Below, one piece after another: positions 27,687-36,514 of a DNA stretch of 64,000 bases (positions are counted from its first letter, which is position 1; every line of letters starts with the position of its first letter). Under the pieces are notes generated by a model that worked only from the letters and a program-made list of their open reading frames with translations, was not told the DNA's origin and did no database searches. The DNA is taken from contig SAYS01000005.1 of the NCBI GenBank assembly GCA_004015825.1, positions 166,034 through 230,033 on the forward strand, in the 5' to 3' direction. This DNA is from Halovenus amylolytica. Lineage in GTDB: Archaea > Halobacteriota > Halobacteria > Halobacteriales > Haloarculaceae. Position numbers and translations under genes: made by a program.

Positions 27687-28523
27687 TCATGGATATTCGC
27701 TCTCCTCGTGTGAAATAGCGAGGCTTCGCTCCAGATTGTGGATGACAGACTTGATAACGAGTTCGCGGAACTGCTTCCACCAAAGATGTGACCGCACGAA
27801 TGCCCCGAATTTCTGTTTGATCGCAGCGTTGACCGTCTCGTTCGTATTCGGCGATTGTAGAGGTCGCTGTCCAGTCGTGCATTCCACGCTTTGTGGAGAG
27901 ATGTAAATTCCCGGTGTTTAATCAGTGGCCGAATATCGTAGTCACGGGCGAGCTGCCGGAGCGTCTGGTCATCATATCCCTTGTCACCAGTCAACGCTGC
28001 GCTGGACTCTGCATTCCGTTTCACGACCCGTGGCGCAATCTGCGTGTCGTCGTTAGATGAATGTCGAGAACGGCATTGGTCGCTGTATCGACCAACAGCG
28101 TCGTCTTCAATTGTTGTATGATGAGATTCGTTCGCTTCGTGTAATGGACTGAGATGTGGGCTCGTTCAAACCCAGAGGTATCGATACCGGTGACACCGTT
28201 CAGCGGCAAGTCCGCGAGCGAGACGTTCAGTATCACCCGCCAGACGGCCATCTCCAGGCGGTCGAAGGCTTTGCAGAGTGTCGAGGGTGCGGGGATCTAA
28301 TCGAGATCAAGGGCGGCTCGAATGCAGGCATCTCGATGAGTTCGTCAACGAGATCGCGGTACGTGGTCGTCTTCTTCACTTTGAGACAGAGCAAGACGAC
28401 GTGCTGGCGGAGCGTGAATCGTTTCCGCGAATAGCGCGTCGAGAACCGAGAAACAGCACGGCGAGCCAGCACGACAGCACGTTCGACGAATCGGAGGAGA
28501 CGTGACTTCGGGAGGGAATCCAT
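27687..28523 (-). pseudogene. Frameshifted IS5-family transposase (second, unrelated copy)
   Basis: Four consecutive fragments in different frames together span a whole IS5-type transposase. They are 28523 to about 28260 (FVERAVVLARRAVSRFSTRY, TTTYRDLVDELIEMP), 28251-28021 (GIDTSGFERAHISVHYTKR, TTLLVDTATNAVLDIH), 28024 to about 27880 (AALTGDKGYDDQTLRQLARD, IRPLIKHREFTSLHKAWNAR) and 27887-27687 (NETVNAAIKQKFGAFVRS, FRELVIKSVIHNLERS). At least three frameshifts make it inactive. Its sequence differs from the intact IS next door. The terminal repeats could not be fixed with confidence. Confidence 0.85.
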
Positions 28524-28961
28524 TCTGGCTCGCGATACTCACCAGTCATGTTTGTCAGCACGGGTTTCAACAAGGCCCCGTTTTCCAAAATTCAGCGCAA
28601 CTCCAGTTACGGGTGGTTAGAAAGCATAAAATTCCAGATCCGCGGAACAGAAGTCTCTGGACAGTGTCTGCTACTCGTGGCAACTGCACTCTCTGTAACC
28701 AGTATACCAGTTCCGTACTGAGTGATTACTGCAATTCTGGAACATTTCTGGCGAGACAGCTCGAAACTGCTAATTAGAAACGAATGTGAACTCGGGTGAA
28801 CTGCACGTGCGAAGGAGTGACTGACTCGCGTGGTACGACCCATCATTAATGATTGTTCATCCAATTCTTAAGCTAAATATTTTTCAATTATGTATATTAG
28901 CGTGGCAAAATCGGACAAATGCACGCAGTTTAAACAGCTACAGACCATACGGTAGAATGCA
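28524..28961. other. Intergenic relic region, no gene seen
   Basis: About 440 bp with several short overlapping frames but no recognisable protein. The part next to 28523 is probably the upstream end of the broken IS (CCTTGTTGAAAC on the reverse strand near 28570 resembles an IS terminus). From 28850 the sequence turns AT-rich, a likely promoter for the small gene at 28962. Confidence 0.45.
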
Positions 28962-29081
28962 ATGGCAACCAAAACAGATGCGACCCAGACCCCGGAGATT
29001 CGACTCAAGGACAACCCCCGTCCCGAGGATCTCGATGCGACAGAGAGCCCGATTGCTCGTCTGATCGCTCGACTCCGGTAA
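28962..29081 (+). CDS. Small 39-residue protein
   Basis: An ATG-to-TAA frame encoding MATKTDATQTPEIRLKDNP, then RPEDLDATESPIARLIARLR. Composition is acidic N-terminally with a basic amphipathic end, codon use is haloarchaeal, and the preceding 100 bp are AT-rich with TTTAAACAG at 28930-28938 about 25-30 nt before the start. No family named. Confidence 0.5.
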   Translation: MATKTDATQTPEIRLKDNPRPEDLDATESPIARLIARLR

Positions 29082-29175
29082 ACACTGGTCGTCCCCCGCG
29101 CAGTATCGTCCCCTAACTATCCCTCATAAGCGGTTTTTCGGGATATTTCCTGGATCGCGAGTCTCCACTGGGCCG

Positions 29176-29184
29176 CTATATAAC
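29176..29184 (+). promoter_or_regulatory. TATA element of the HesB/IscA gene
   Basis: CTATATAAC lies about 27 nt before an ATG at 29211 and 48 nt before the ATG at 29232. The mRNA would therefore begin near 29205-29211. Confidence 0.5.
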
Positions 29185-29231
29185 GGTCGAACAGCGTTAG
29201 GATTAACAACATGCGGAAAGTAAGAGTGGAT

Positions 29232-29594
29232 ATGAGCACAACCGAAGACAGTCCCCAGCACTCCGGAATTTCGGTCACGGAGGGCGCCGCCTCGGAAGCA
29301 CTCGACTTGCTCGAAGGTGAAGACCTCGACACGGACATTGCTGGGCTTCGGTTATACGTCCAGCAGGGTGGCTGTGCCGGCCTCTCGTATGGGATGCGCT
29401 TCGAACACGAACCGGAAGAAGACGACACTGTCTACGAACACCACGATCTCCGGGTGTTCGTCGATCCGGCGAGTATGAACTACATCGAAGGCTCGAAGCT
29501 CGATTACGAGGGTGGCCTCCAGGGCGAAGGATTCCACGTCGAGAATCCAAATGTCGTCAGTGAATGTGGCTGCGGTGAGAGTTTCCGGACCTAG
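29232..29594 (+). CDS. HesB/IscA-type iron-sulfur cluster assembly protein
   Basis: A 120-residue A-type carrier that hands Fe-S clusters to target proteins. The three ligands of the family are present: C48 in [12 protein letters not shown], and C112/C114 in SECGCGESF. The ATG at 29232 begins the usual acidic N-terminus; a longer start at 29211 (MRKVRVD) lies closer to the TATA block and is possible. The gene converges on dodecin; the two stop regions overlap by four bases. Confidence 0.92.
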   Translation: MSTTEDSPQHSGISVTEGAASEALDLLEGEDLDTDIAGLRLYVQQGGCAGLSYGMRFEHEPEEDDTVYEHHDLRVFVDPASMNYIEGSKLDYEGGLQGEGFHVENPNVVSECGCGESFRT

Positions 29595-29791
29595 TCTTCT
29601 AGCTCGAACGCGACGGTTACTTCTGCCTGGTACTCCCTGTCCTCGACACTCGCTATTTCGACGCCCATCTCGTCGACTTCGATCCAGTGGACGTTATCGA
29701 TCGTCTCTTCGGCCCTGTCGATCGCATTGTCGACTGCATTTTCGAAACTTTCCGGACTCGATCCGATCAGTGTGACTTTCTTGAATACCAT
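29591..29791 (-). CDS. Dodecin (flavin-binding)
   Basis: A 66-residue protein starting [21 protein letters not shown]36 ([12 protein letters not shown]) and Q55 ([15 protein letters not shown]) are exactly the residues that sandwich and contact the isoalloxazine ring in Halobacterium salinarum dodecin. Dodecins form hollow dodecamers that store riboflavin, lumichrome or other flavins in the cytoplasm. The longer start at 29809 is not needed. It overlaps the HesB gene tail-to-tail. Confidence 0.95.
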   Translation of the reverse strand: MVFKKVTLIGSSPESFENAVDNAIDRAEETIDNVHWIEVDEMGVEIASVEDREYQAEVTVAFELED

Positions 29792-29996
29792 GATTATCCC
29801 CAGGCGCACGACCCGTTTCGTGCATCCAGTCTAACTATCTCACAGAGTGACAATATAGCTAGGGGGAAGACTGACCGCTCAGCTGTGGATGATGATCCGC
29901 TTCATGGATAAAGCAACTACTAGCCTAATAGTGTAGTATCAGATAGTAATCTATGTACATTATAGTCGATAATTAAGTAATTCTGGAATAAAAGTA

Positions 29997-30037
29997 CCTA
30001 ATCATTCAAAAATATGCCTAATTATTGAAATACCTAG
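29997..30037. repeat. Two imperfect 20-nt tandem elements upstream of asparaginase
   Basis: CCTAATCATTCAAAAATATG (29997) is followed immediately by CCTAATTATTGAAATACCTA (30017). The two copies share CCTAAT-ATT-AAA. They lie 50-90 bp before the asparaginase start in a very AT-rich spacer (29890-30070) and may be a regulatory site. Confidence 0.4.
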
Positions 30038-30089
30038 TATACCTATAGGGCTATCTTTAAGAATCAGTTAGATAATGGTGAAATGTCGT

Positions 30090-31328
30090 ATGTCTCAGGA
30101 CAAAAACGCGGCTGAAGAAATAGAAACTGGTAGTTTGATTCCAAATAGGCGAGAATTTTTAAAATTAACTGGTGCAGTCACAGGTGGCAGTCTCTTGGCA
30201 GGGTCGGCTGCGGGAGAACCAACGGAGGAACTGCTCGATCAGAGTACACTCCCACAACAGAGTGAAAAGCCAGAGGTCAGAGTTATCGCAACCGGTGGAA
30301 CAATCGCGAGCACAGAAGGCGCAGCAGAAGAAGGTGGTTATTCGTTATCGGAGCAGGCAGAGGCGATCGTCGAGGCAGTACCGGCGCTCGATTATTTCGT
30401 CGACATCACGTACGAGCAAGTCGCACAGAAAGGAAGTTCGAGTCTGCTCGTCGAGGACTACGTCGCAGTGGCAGAAGCTGCGATGGCGGCCGAAGCCGAG
30501 GGAGTCGACGGCGTACTCGTCACACACGGGACGGACGCGATCGAGGAGGATGCCTACTTCAACGATCTCGTCTTGGATCTAGATATCCCTGTTGCGTTCG
30601 TCGGCGCACAGCGCGCAGCGGACGCAACGAGCGCTGACGGGCCGAAAAACCTCCTGACAGCTGTTCGGATGATTACGCGCAGGGAGTTCCATCTCGACGA
30701 GGAACCGAGTGGTGTGTACCTCGTGATGAACGAGACGATTCACGCAGCACGAGACGTGACCAAAGGCCACACGATACAGGTACAATCATTCACCTCTGGC
30801 CCGGCTGGACCCATTGGGATCTTCACTGACAACGAACTCGTGTTGTACCGCGACCCGGGGAGTTATTCGTCCAACATCGCTACAGAAAATCTGGATGCTG
30901 CGTCGGAGATGACTGTGCCAATCGCCGCCACCGGTGCCGGAGCGGAGGCGTACATGATCGAACAGGCGGTCGCCGGCGCGTACGATGTCGACGGGATCGT
31001 GATCCAGGCGACAGGGTGGTGGGGTGGCACAGCGCCGGAAGTCAGTGACGCGACGGAGGCTGCACTGGAAGCCGGTATTCCAGTCGGGAGAACGACACGG
31101 GTCCACTGGGGACCGATGAACCCCGGCTACGACGAAGATCGAGAGGGTGACATCGTCGTTATGGAGGATCTCCCGTCGTGGAAAGGCCGCCTCCACATGA
31201 TTGCGGCACTCACACTGACAGAGGGTAGTTCCACGTCGGAGGAGCCACTGGAGGTTGTCAGACAAACTGTCGACGAAGGCAAGTACGGCACACGAGTTAC
31301 CGCACCGTCGACCATCGAGACCAACTAG
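30090..31328 (+). CDS. Tat-exported type II L-asparaginase
   Basis: A 412-residue protein hydrolysing L-asparagine to aspartate and ammonia. A twin-arginine signal (PNRREFLKLTGAVTGGSL, residues 18-35) sends it outside or to the membrane face. The first catalytic motif is VIATGGTIASTEG (Thr71) and the second is VLVTHGTDAIEEDAYF; KSS-type context KGSSSLLVEDYV lies between. The ATG at 30090 gives the compact signal peptide; an ATG at 30075 adds five residues. TCTTTAAG at 30054-30061 is a likely TATA box. It is convergent with nuoI. Confidence 0.92.
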   Translation: MSQDKNAAEEIETGSLIPNRREFLKLTGAVTGGSLLAGSAAGEPTEELLDQSTLPQQSEKPEVRVIATGGTIASTEGAAEEGGYSLSEQAEAIVEAVPALDYFVDITYEQVAQKGSSSLLVEDYVAVAEAAMAAEAEGVDGVLVTHGTDAIEEDAYFNDLVLDLDIPVAFVGAQRAADATSADGPKNLLTAVRMITRREFHLDEEPSGVYLVMNETIHAARDVTKGHTIQVQSFTSGPAGPIGIFTDNELVLYRDPGSYSSNIATENLDAASEMTVPIAATGAGAEAYMIEQAVAGAYDVDGIVIQATGWWGGTAPEVSDATEAALEAGIPVGRTTRVHWGPMNPGYDEDREGDIVVMEDLPSWKGRLHMIAALTLTEGSSTSEEPLEVVRQTVDEGKYGTRVTAPSTIETN

Positions 31329-31363
31329 AACCGGAACCCGACGGATCCACACGACTGCTCTTT

Positions 31364-31825
31364 TTATTGGTAGTCGACTTCGCCTTCACCCTCGCCGACC
31401 CACGCCTGCCGGTCGGGTTCACGTGACTCGATCGGATCGAGATCGTTGTACCAGGGTACGTTTTTCAGTTCTTCCTTGTTGAGCGCGAATTCGTCTTTCG
31501 TGTCGGCGACGAACTCGAAATTCTGGGTGAGGACGATCGCTTCGACGGGACAGACCTCTTCACAGAGTCGACAGTAGATACACTGGCCGATGTGGAGGTT
31601 GTACTGCTCGCCGTTTCGCTTGTCGTCCATCACGATCTGGATCGTATCGTTCGGACAGACGTTCTCACACTGTCGACACCAGATACACCGCTCCTGGCTG
31701 AACTTGTGGACGCCACGGAACCGCGGCGAGACGTCCGGCTCCTCTTCGGGGTACGCGACGGTGAACGTTTCCCCGTCCAGAGCGTGTTTCATCGTCGTTG
31801 CGAGGCCTTTGAGGACTCCGATCAT
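31364..31825 (-). CDS. nuoI: NADH-quinone oxidoreductase-like complex, subunit I (2x[4Fe-4S])
   Basis: A 153-residue ferredoxin-like subunit carrying clusters N6a and N6b. The two sets of ligands are CIWCRQCENVCP and CIYCRLCEEVCP. It passes electrons through the peripheral arm to NuoB. A strong ribosome site GGAGGTGA lies just before the ATG at 31825. It is the last gene of the operon in this window: nuoJ, K, L, M and N do not follow. Instead a convergent asparaginase gene ends 35 bp away. Confidence 0.96.
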   Translation of the reverse strand: MIGVLKGLATTMKHALDGETFTVAYPEEEPDVSPRFRGVHKFSQERCIWCRQCENVCPNDTIQIVMDDKRNGEQYNLHIGQCIYCRLCEEVCPVEAIVLTQNFEFVADTKDEFALNKEELKNVPWYNDLDPIESREPDRQAWVGEGEGEVDYQ

Positions 31826-31865
31826 GGCTCGTCACCTCCACGTTGGATCTCGATGGTTGAATAGT

Positions 31866-32906
31866 TCACGTTGGTAGCACCCCCACGATGATCGCAGTGA
31901 GGAACAGGTTCGCAAACGCCAGCACCAGCAGGCCCTTCCAGCCGATCTCGATCATCTGATCGATCCGAACCCGCGGCACCGCCGACCGGAACCACTGGGT
32001 GAGCAAGAAGACGCCCCAGATCTTGATCAGGAACCAGACGATTCCCGGGAGGATCGGCCCGGCCGGCCCGCCGAGGAAGATCGTCGCGATCAGCGCACCA
32101 CCCAGGAAGATGTGGACGAACTCACCGAGATACAGCAAGACGAAATACACCGAGGAGTACTCGGTCTGAAAACCGGCGACGATCTCCTGGCCCGCCTCGG
32201 GTAGATCGAACGGGTTCCGGCCGACCTCCGCGAGGTTCGCCGCCAGGAAGAGGACGAACGCGAAGGGGTTGAGGATCGCGTACCACGCCGGAATCGCGAT
32301 CGGACCGAGTTCGACGAGTGTCTGGCTCTGGGCCGCGACGATCTCGCTCATCTGCAGGGATCCCGCGAAGATGACGACCGAAATCCCGGTCAGGATCAGC
32401 GGAATCTCGTAGGCGAGGTTCTGTGCGACAGCGCGCAACCCACCCAGAAAGGAGTACTTGTTGTTCGATGAGTAGCCGGCCATCACCAGCGCAACCGAGG
32501 CCAGTGAGGCGACCGCGAAGACGTAGATCAGTCCGACCTCGGGATCAGCGAGCTGAATGCCACTCCCCATCGGAATGACGGCGAAGCCGAGCAACGCGGA
32601 GCCCGCGAGCAACACCGGAGCGATGTCGTAGGCCGGACGGTCGACACCTTCGGGGATGATCAGTTCCTTCGAGAGGAGTCGAACCGAGTCGACGATGATG
32701 TAACCCAGTCCCATCGGCCCGATCTTGTCGATGGCGATGCGGTCCGTGAACGCGGCGGTGATCTTCCGTTTCGCCCACGGTCCTGCGACCGCAGCCTGTG
32801 CGAGGATGATCGAACCGACGAGGACCGCACCGAGCAACGCGCCGACCAGGTCACCAGCGATGCCGCCGATACCGAGCAGATCGCTGATCGTATCCGGCAG
32901 CGTCAT
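31866..32906 (-). CDS. nuoH: NADH-quinone oxidoreductase-like complex, subunit H (membrane)
   Basis: A 346-residue membrane subunit with eight helices that forms the quinone chamber with NuoB and NuoD. Conserved parts include GPMGLGYIIVDSVRLLSKE, AEVGRNPFDLPEAGQEIVAG (acidic quinone-site loop) and EYSSVYFVLLYLGEFVH. The start overlaps the nuoCD stop by four bases (ATGA). Confidence 0.96.
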   Translation of the reverse strand: MTLPDTISDLLGIGGIAGDLVGALLGAVLVGSIILAQAAVAGPWAKRKITAAFTDRIAIDKIGPMGLGYIIVDSVRLLSKELIIPEGVDRPAYDIAPVLLAGSALLGFAVIPMGSGIQLADPEVGLIYVFAVASLASVALVMAGYSSNNKYSFLGGLRAVAQNLAYEIPLILTGISVVIFAGSLQMSEIVAAQSQTLVELGPIAIPAWYAILNPFAFVLFLAANLAEVGRNPFDLPEAGQEIVAGFQTEYSSVYFVLLYLGEFVHIFLGGALIATIFLGGPAGPILPGIVWFLIKIWGVFLLTQWFRSAVPRVRIDQMIEIGWKGLLVLAFANLFLTAIIVGVLPT

Positions 32907-34576
32907 CGATCTACCTCCCCGAGGACGACGTCGAGACTGCCGAGTGAGGCGATCAGATCCGGAATGTACTCGCCCTCGGACATCACTTCGAGTGACTGGA
33001 GGTTACAGAACGCTGGACTCCGGATCTTGAACCGCGCCGGCTTGGCCGTGCCGTCCGACCGGATGTAGATCCCGAGTTCACCCTTCGCACCCTCGACGGC
33101 CCGGTAGATCTCCGTATCCGGATCGGGTTTGAGTGTCCGCGGCACGTTCGACTGGATCTCACGGTCGTCTTCCGGCCACTCTTCGAGAACGTCCACACAC
33201 TGGTCGATGATCCGGATCGACTCGCGCATCTCTTCGAGACGGACGTACGCACGCGAGTAGTTGTCACAGCCATCGTCCGTGATGACGTTCCAGTCGAGTT
33301 CGTCGTAGTAGCCGTACGGATCGTCCCGGCGGAGGTCGTAATCGATGCCCGACCCTCGCGCGACTGGCCCCGTACAGCCGTACTGTTTGGCCTCTTCTGG
33401 CGGGAGGATGCCGGTATCCTGCACCCGCATGTGGAAGATCTCGTTCGATGAGAGCATGTTGTGATACTCCTGGAGACTCTCCGGGAACTCCGCGGTGAAG
33501 TTGCGGATCTTCTGGAAAAAGTCCTCGCGGGGTTCGGGCAGATCCCAGGCGACTCCACCGAGGCGCAGATAGTTGAACATCAGCCGCTGTCCGGTGAGAT
33601 CCTCGAGGATGTTCTCGATTCGCTCCCGGTCGGTGATGGTGTACATAAAGAGCGCAGTGAAGTCACCGTAGATGTCGAGTCCGAAGGTGCCCACTGCGAG
33701 CAGATGTGATGCGATCCGACAGAGTTCCGCACCCATCGTCCGGATGACCTGTGCGTACTCCGGCACGTCGATATCTGCCAGTTCCTCGGCAGTTCGGGCG
33801 TAGGCCCACTCGTTGAGGATTCCGGAGGAGAGATAATCCCACCGGTCGGGGTAGGGCATGATCTGGTGGCGGTACGTCGACTGCTGGCACATCTGTTCCT
33901 CACACCGGTGCAGGTAGCCGATATCTGGATCGACGTCGACGACCTGCTCGCCGTCGAGCACCGTCTTCAGGTGCAAGACGCCGTGGGTCGCCGGGTGGTG
34001 TGGTCCGATGTTGAGAAACATCGTATCCGAATCGCCGGACTCCCTGGTTTTCGTCTGCATCGGGTTGGGGTTTTGCTTCAGCGAGACGATCTGCGGTTTC
34101 TCCTGGTTGTAATCGCGGGAGAGGGGATGACCCTGCCAGGTATCGGGGAGCAAGATTCGACGCAGGTCCGGATGCTCGTCGTACTCGATGCCGACGAGGT
34201 CGTAGGCCTCACGTTCGTGCCAGTTTGCTGTCTCGTAGACACCGGAACCGCTCTGGCTTGTGGGGTTGTCCGACGGTGTCGGAACGACGATCGACAGCTC
34301 CTGGGTCGGATCTTTGTACTTTTTCAGGTGGTAGATCGACTCGTAGCGGTCCTGATACTCCTGGGCGGTGACACAGGACATGTGATCGAAGCCGGCCCGC
34401 CGTTTCAGTTTCGAGAGTACCGTCGCGACTTCGTCCGCACGAACGACGAAGCCCTCCGTGTGAACGTGCTGTTCGCGGTCGAGGACGTGGTCGCCGAGCA
34501 AGTCGGCGAGTTCGTCGAAATCCAGTTCGCCCTCGGGCCGTTCGCCATAATCGAGGTCCCGTTGCTCCAGACTCAT
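32903..34576 (-). CDS. nuoCD: NADH-quinone oxidoreductase-like complex, fused subunits C and D
   Basis: A 557-residue fusion. Residues up to about 170 are the 30-kDa NuoC part (LKRRAGFDHMSCVTAQEY, WHEREAYDLVGIEYDEHPDL). The rest is the 49-kDa NuoD part, starting MFLNIGPHHPATHGVLHLK, with DIGYLHRCEEQM and TGPVARGSGIDYDLRRD. The His in GPHHPATHG lies in the quinone pocket. NuoC-D fusion is normal in haloarchaea. It overlaps nuoB and nuoH by four bases each. Confidence 0.96.
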   Translation of the reverse strand: MSLEQRDLDYGERPEGELDFDELADLLGDHVLDREQHVHTEGFVVRADEVATVLSKLKRRAGFDHMSCVTAQEYQDRYESIYHLKKYKDPTQELSIVVPTPSDNPTSQSGSGVYETANWHEREAYDLVGIEYDEHPDLRRILLPDTWQGHPLSRDYNQEKPQIVSLKQNPNPMQTKTRESGDSDTMFLNIGPHHPATHGVLHLKTVLDGEQVVDVDPDIGYLHRCEEQMCQQSTYRHQIMPYPDRWDYLSSGILNEWAYARTAEELADIDVPEYAQVIRTMGAELCRIASHLLAVGTFGLDIYGDFTALFMYTITDRERIENILEDLTGQRLMFNYLRLGGVAWDLPEPREDFFQKIRNFTAEFPESLQEYHNMLSSNEIFHMRVQDTGILPPEEAKQYGCTGPVARGSGIDYDLRRDDPYGYYDELDWNVITDDGCDNYSRAYVRLEEMRESIRIIDQCVDVLEEWPEDDREIQSNVPRTLKPDPDTEIYRAVEGAKGELGIYIRSDGTAKPARFKIRSPAFCNLQSLEVMSEGEYIPDLIASLGSLDVVLGEVDR

Positions 34577-35271
34577 GGTGAGTCAGCCCAGTTGTACCGC
34601 ATGACGAGATCGTCTTCGTCGATATCGTCGGCCAGTTCCTGCACGAGTTCGTCCGGTTCCAGGTCGCCGAACTCCTGGAGTTCGTACGGTTTGACCGTCA
34701 CCGGTGCGCTCTCGCCGGCCCTGATCTGTTCCTGGAGTTTGAGGATGCCGTAGACGAGTGCTTCCGGGCGGGGTGGACAGCCGGGGACGTGGATGTCGAC
34801 TGGGATCACCTCCTCGGCGCCCTTGATGACGTTGTACCCCTCCTGGAAGGGGCCGCCGGAGATCGTACACGATCCCATCGAGACGACGAACTTCGGCTCG
34901 GGCATCTGGTCGTAGACCCGTTTCATCCGGGGTGCGAACTTGGAAACGATCGTCCCCGGGACGATGATCACGTCGGCCTGCCGGGGGGAGGCACGTGGTA
35001 CCCCCGCGCCGAAGCGGTCGACGTCGTGTTTGGTCGCGTAGTGGTGCATCATCTCGATGCTGCAACACGCGATCCCGAACAGCAACACGAACATCGAGTT
35101 GCCCCTGACCCAGTTCATGAACGTATCGAGTTTCGTCAACATGAACGGGGAGCTCCCGAAGGCTTCCCGGAGCTTCGAGTTGAAGCGTGAATCGGCGCCC
35201 TCACCCATTCGCTGTTCCTGTTTGGACTGTGCCTGTTCCAGTGTATCGTGTAGGTGGTCGTTTTTGCTCAT
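34573..35271 (-). CDS. nuoB: NADH-quinone oxidoreductase-like complex, subunit B
   Basis: A 232-residue subunit binding the terminal cluster N2. Ligands are the adjacent cysteines of FGIACCSIEMMH, C in SMGSCTISGGPF and C in VPGCPPRPEAL. RFGAGVPRASPRQADVIIVP is also typical. N- and C-terminal tails are longer and acidic compared with bacterial NuoB. The gene overlaps nuoCD by four bases and follows nuoA after three bases. Confidence 0.96.
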   Translation of the reverse strand: MSKNDHLHDTLEQAQSKQEQRMGEGADSRFNSKLREAFGSSPFMLTKLDTFMNWVRGNSMFVLLFGIACCSIEMMHHYATKHDVDRFGAGVPRASPRQADVIIVPGTIVSKFAPRMKRVYDQMPEPKFVVSMGSCTISGGPFQEGYNVIKGAEEVIPVDIHVPGCPPRPEALVYGILKLQEQIRAGESAPVTVKPYELQEFGDLEPDELVQELADDIDEDDLVMRYNWADSP

Positions 35272-35274
35272 GAG

Positions 35275-35679
35275 TTACTCTATCCGCTGGCGTTCGGCTT
35301 TCGGGCTTTTCACCCAGCTGACTGCGCCTTTGCGCCACGCCCACGCGAGTCCGACGACGAGCAGTCCGATGAACGCCGCCATCGGCAGGAAGGCATCGAC
35401 GAAGCCGATCTCGGAGACCGCATCGTCGAAGATGACTGTCCACGGGATGATGAAGACAGTCTCGATATCGAAGATGACAAACAGTAGCGCAACCATATAG
35501 TATTGGATATTAAATCGGAGCTGGCGGCTGCTCCCCGTCGGTACCTCGCCGCTCTCGTAGGTCGCTCGTTTTCCCTGTTCGGGGACACTCGGCCGTATCA
35601 GCCACGATACAAACATCATCGCCAGCGGAATCGTGACAGCGACGACGATCAGCGCCCCGATTGCGATCCATTCACTCAT
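35275..35679 (-). CDS. nuoA: NADH-quinone oxidoreductase-like complex, subunit A
   Basis: A 134-residue three-helix membrane subunit from the ATG at 35679 (MSEWIAIGALIVVAV). It shows YESGEVPTGSSRQLRFNIQY and LLFVIFDIETVFIIPW, the loop and helix conserved in NuoA. The open frame runs upstream to 35814, but the reverse-strand TATA block at 35712-35720 fits only the shorter start. First gene of the nuo operon. Confidence 0.95.
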   Translation of the reverse strand: MSEWIAIGALIVVAVTIPLAMMFVSWLIRPSVPEQGKRATYESGEVPTGSSRQLRFNIQYYMVALLFVIFDIETVFIIPWTVIFDDAVSEIGFVDAFLPMAAFIGLLVVGLAWAWRKGAVSWVKSPKAERQRIE

Positions 35680-35711
35680 TTCCGTCTCTGTCGAGTGTTT
35701 TGGAGCGGCCG

Positions 35712-35720
35712 CATATAAGG
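35712..35720 (-). promoter_or_regulatory. TATA element of the nuo operon
   Basis: CCTTATATG on the reverse strand, about 33-40 nt before the nuoA ATG at 35679, giving a leader of roughly ten bases. It separates the operon from purE upstream. Confidence 0.5.
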
Positions 35721-35810
35721 ATTGATTGTTTCGATTTCCAGCGACGATTTGTCCACGCTCCGTGGGTATTTTGTTCCGTTTGTTCGAAGATTTGCCTCGG
35801 CCCCTGACGA

Positions 35811-36452
35811 TCACTCACGCCAGTCCTGAAACGCCGCTGTTCCACCCGAATGAAGTTCCTCCGAGACACCCGCCACAGCCTCTTTGAGATTCTCGTGGTA
35901 GTCGACGAGTCGATCCCGGAGTTCGGTGTGCTCGCGGGCGAGGATCTGGGTCGCCGAGAGGGCTGCATTGAACGACTTGCCGGCGTCGACCGCGACGATC
36001 GGCGCACCCTGTGGCATCCCGATCACGGACTGCAGCGATTTCTCCTGGACGGGTACACCGATCACCGGCAGCGGGTACGCGATCGAGGCGGTCATGTTCG
36101 GCAGGTCGGCGCTTTTTCCACCTGCGCCCGCGATGATGACGTCGATACCTCGATCTGCGGCCGTCTCCGCGTACGCGTACATTAGTTCGGGGGTCCGGTG
36201 TGCGGAGACGACGTACGTTTCGAAAGTGTAACGCGCTTCTGGTGGATTCTCGTAGTCGGTCTGTTCCTCGAACCCCAGGTCGGTCAGAATATCGTACGCA
36301 CCTGGTCGACCCGTCTCGGAGCCAGCCATCACGTCGAGATCCGAGTCTGACCCCATTATTATCCCGATCTCTGGCGTCTCCTCGGACGATGTCTCCAGCT
36401 CTGCCTCCGCTTCGAGTTCTGCGATGAGTCTGTCGAGTTCCTCGGTTCCCAT
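35811..36452 (-). CDS. purE: N5-carboxyaminoimidazole ribonucleotide mutase
   Basis: A 213-residue purine-synthesis enzyme of the PurE family. The active-site loop is IIMGSDSDLDVM, and SAHRTPELMYAYAE and AGAGGKSADLPNMTAS are strictly family-specific. It has about 27 extra N-terminal residues (acidic, helical) and an insertion after DLDVM (AGSETGRPGAYDILTDLG) compared with bacterial PurE; similar forms occur in haloarchaea. PurK is not in this window. Confidence 0.95.
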   Translation of the reverse strand: MGTEELDRLIAELEAEAELETSSEETPEIGIIMGSDSDLDVMAGSETGRPGAYDILTDLGFEEQTDYENPPEARYTFETYVVSAHRTPELMYAYAETAADRGIDVIIAGAGGKSADLPNMTASIAYPLPVIGVPVQEKSLQSVIGMPQGAPIVAVDAGKSFNAALSATQILAREHTELRDRLVDYHENLKEAVAGVSEELHSGGTAAFQDWRE

Positions 36453-36514
36453 ACCGGGGTCTGTGGGCCGGCCGTACCTAAGGGTTCAGCATTTCGATCG
36501 CTGGCCGCGAGCGC

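Noticed and set aside
28607..28864. 85-residue reverse frame in the IS relic area
   Set aside because: Ser/Arg-rich without recognisable features; region looks like IS debris.
35680..35814. 45-residue N-terminal extension of nuoA
   Set aside because: Basic, without a membrane segment, and it lies upstream of the likely TATA box.
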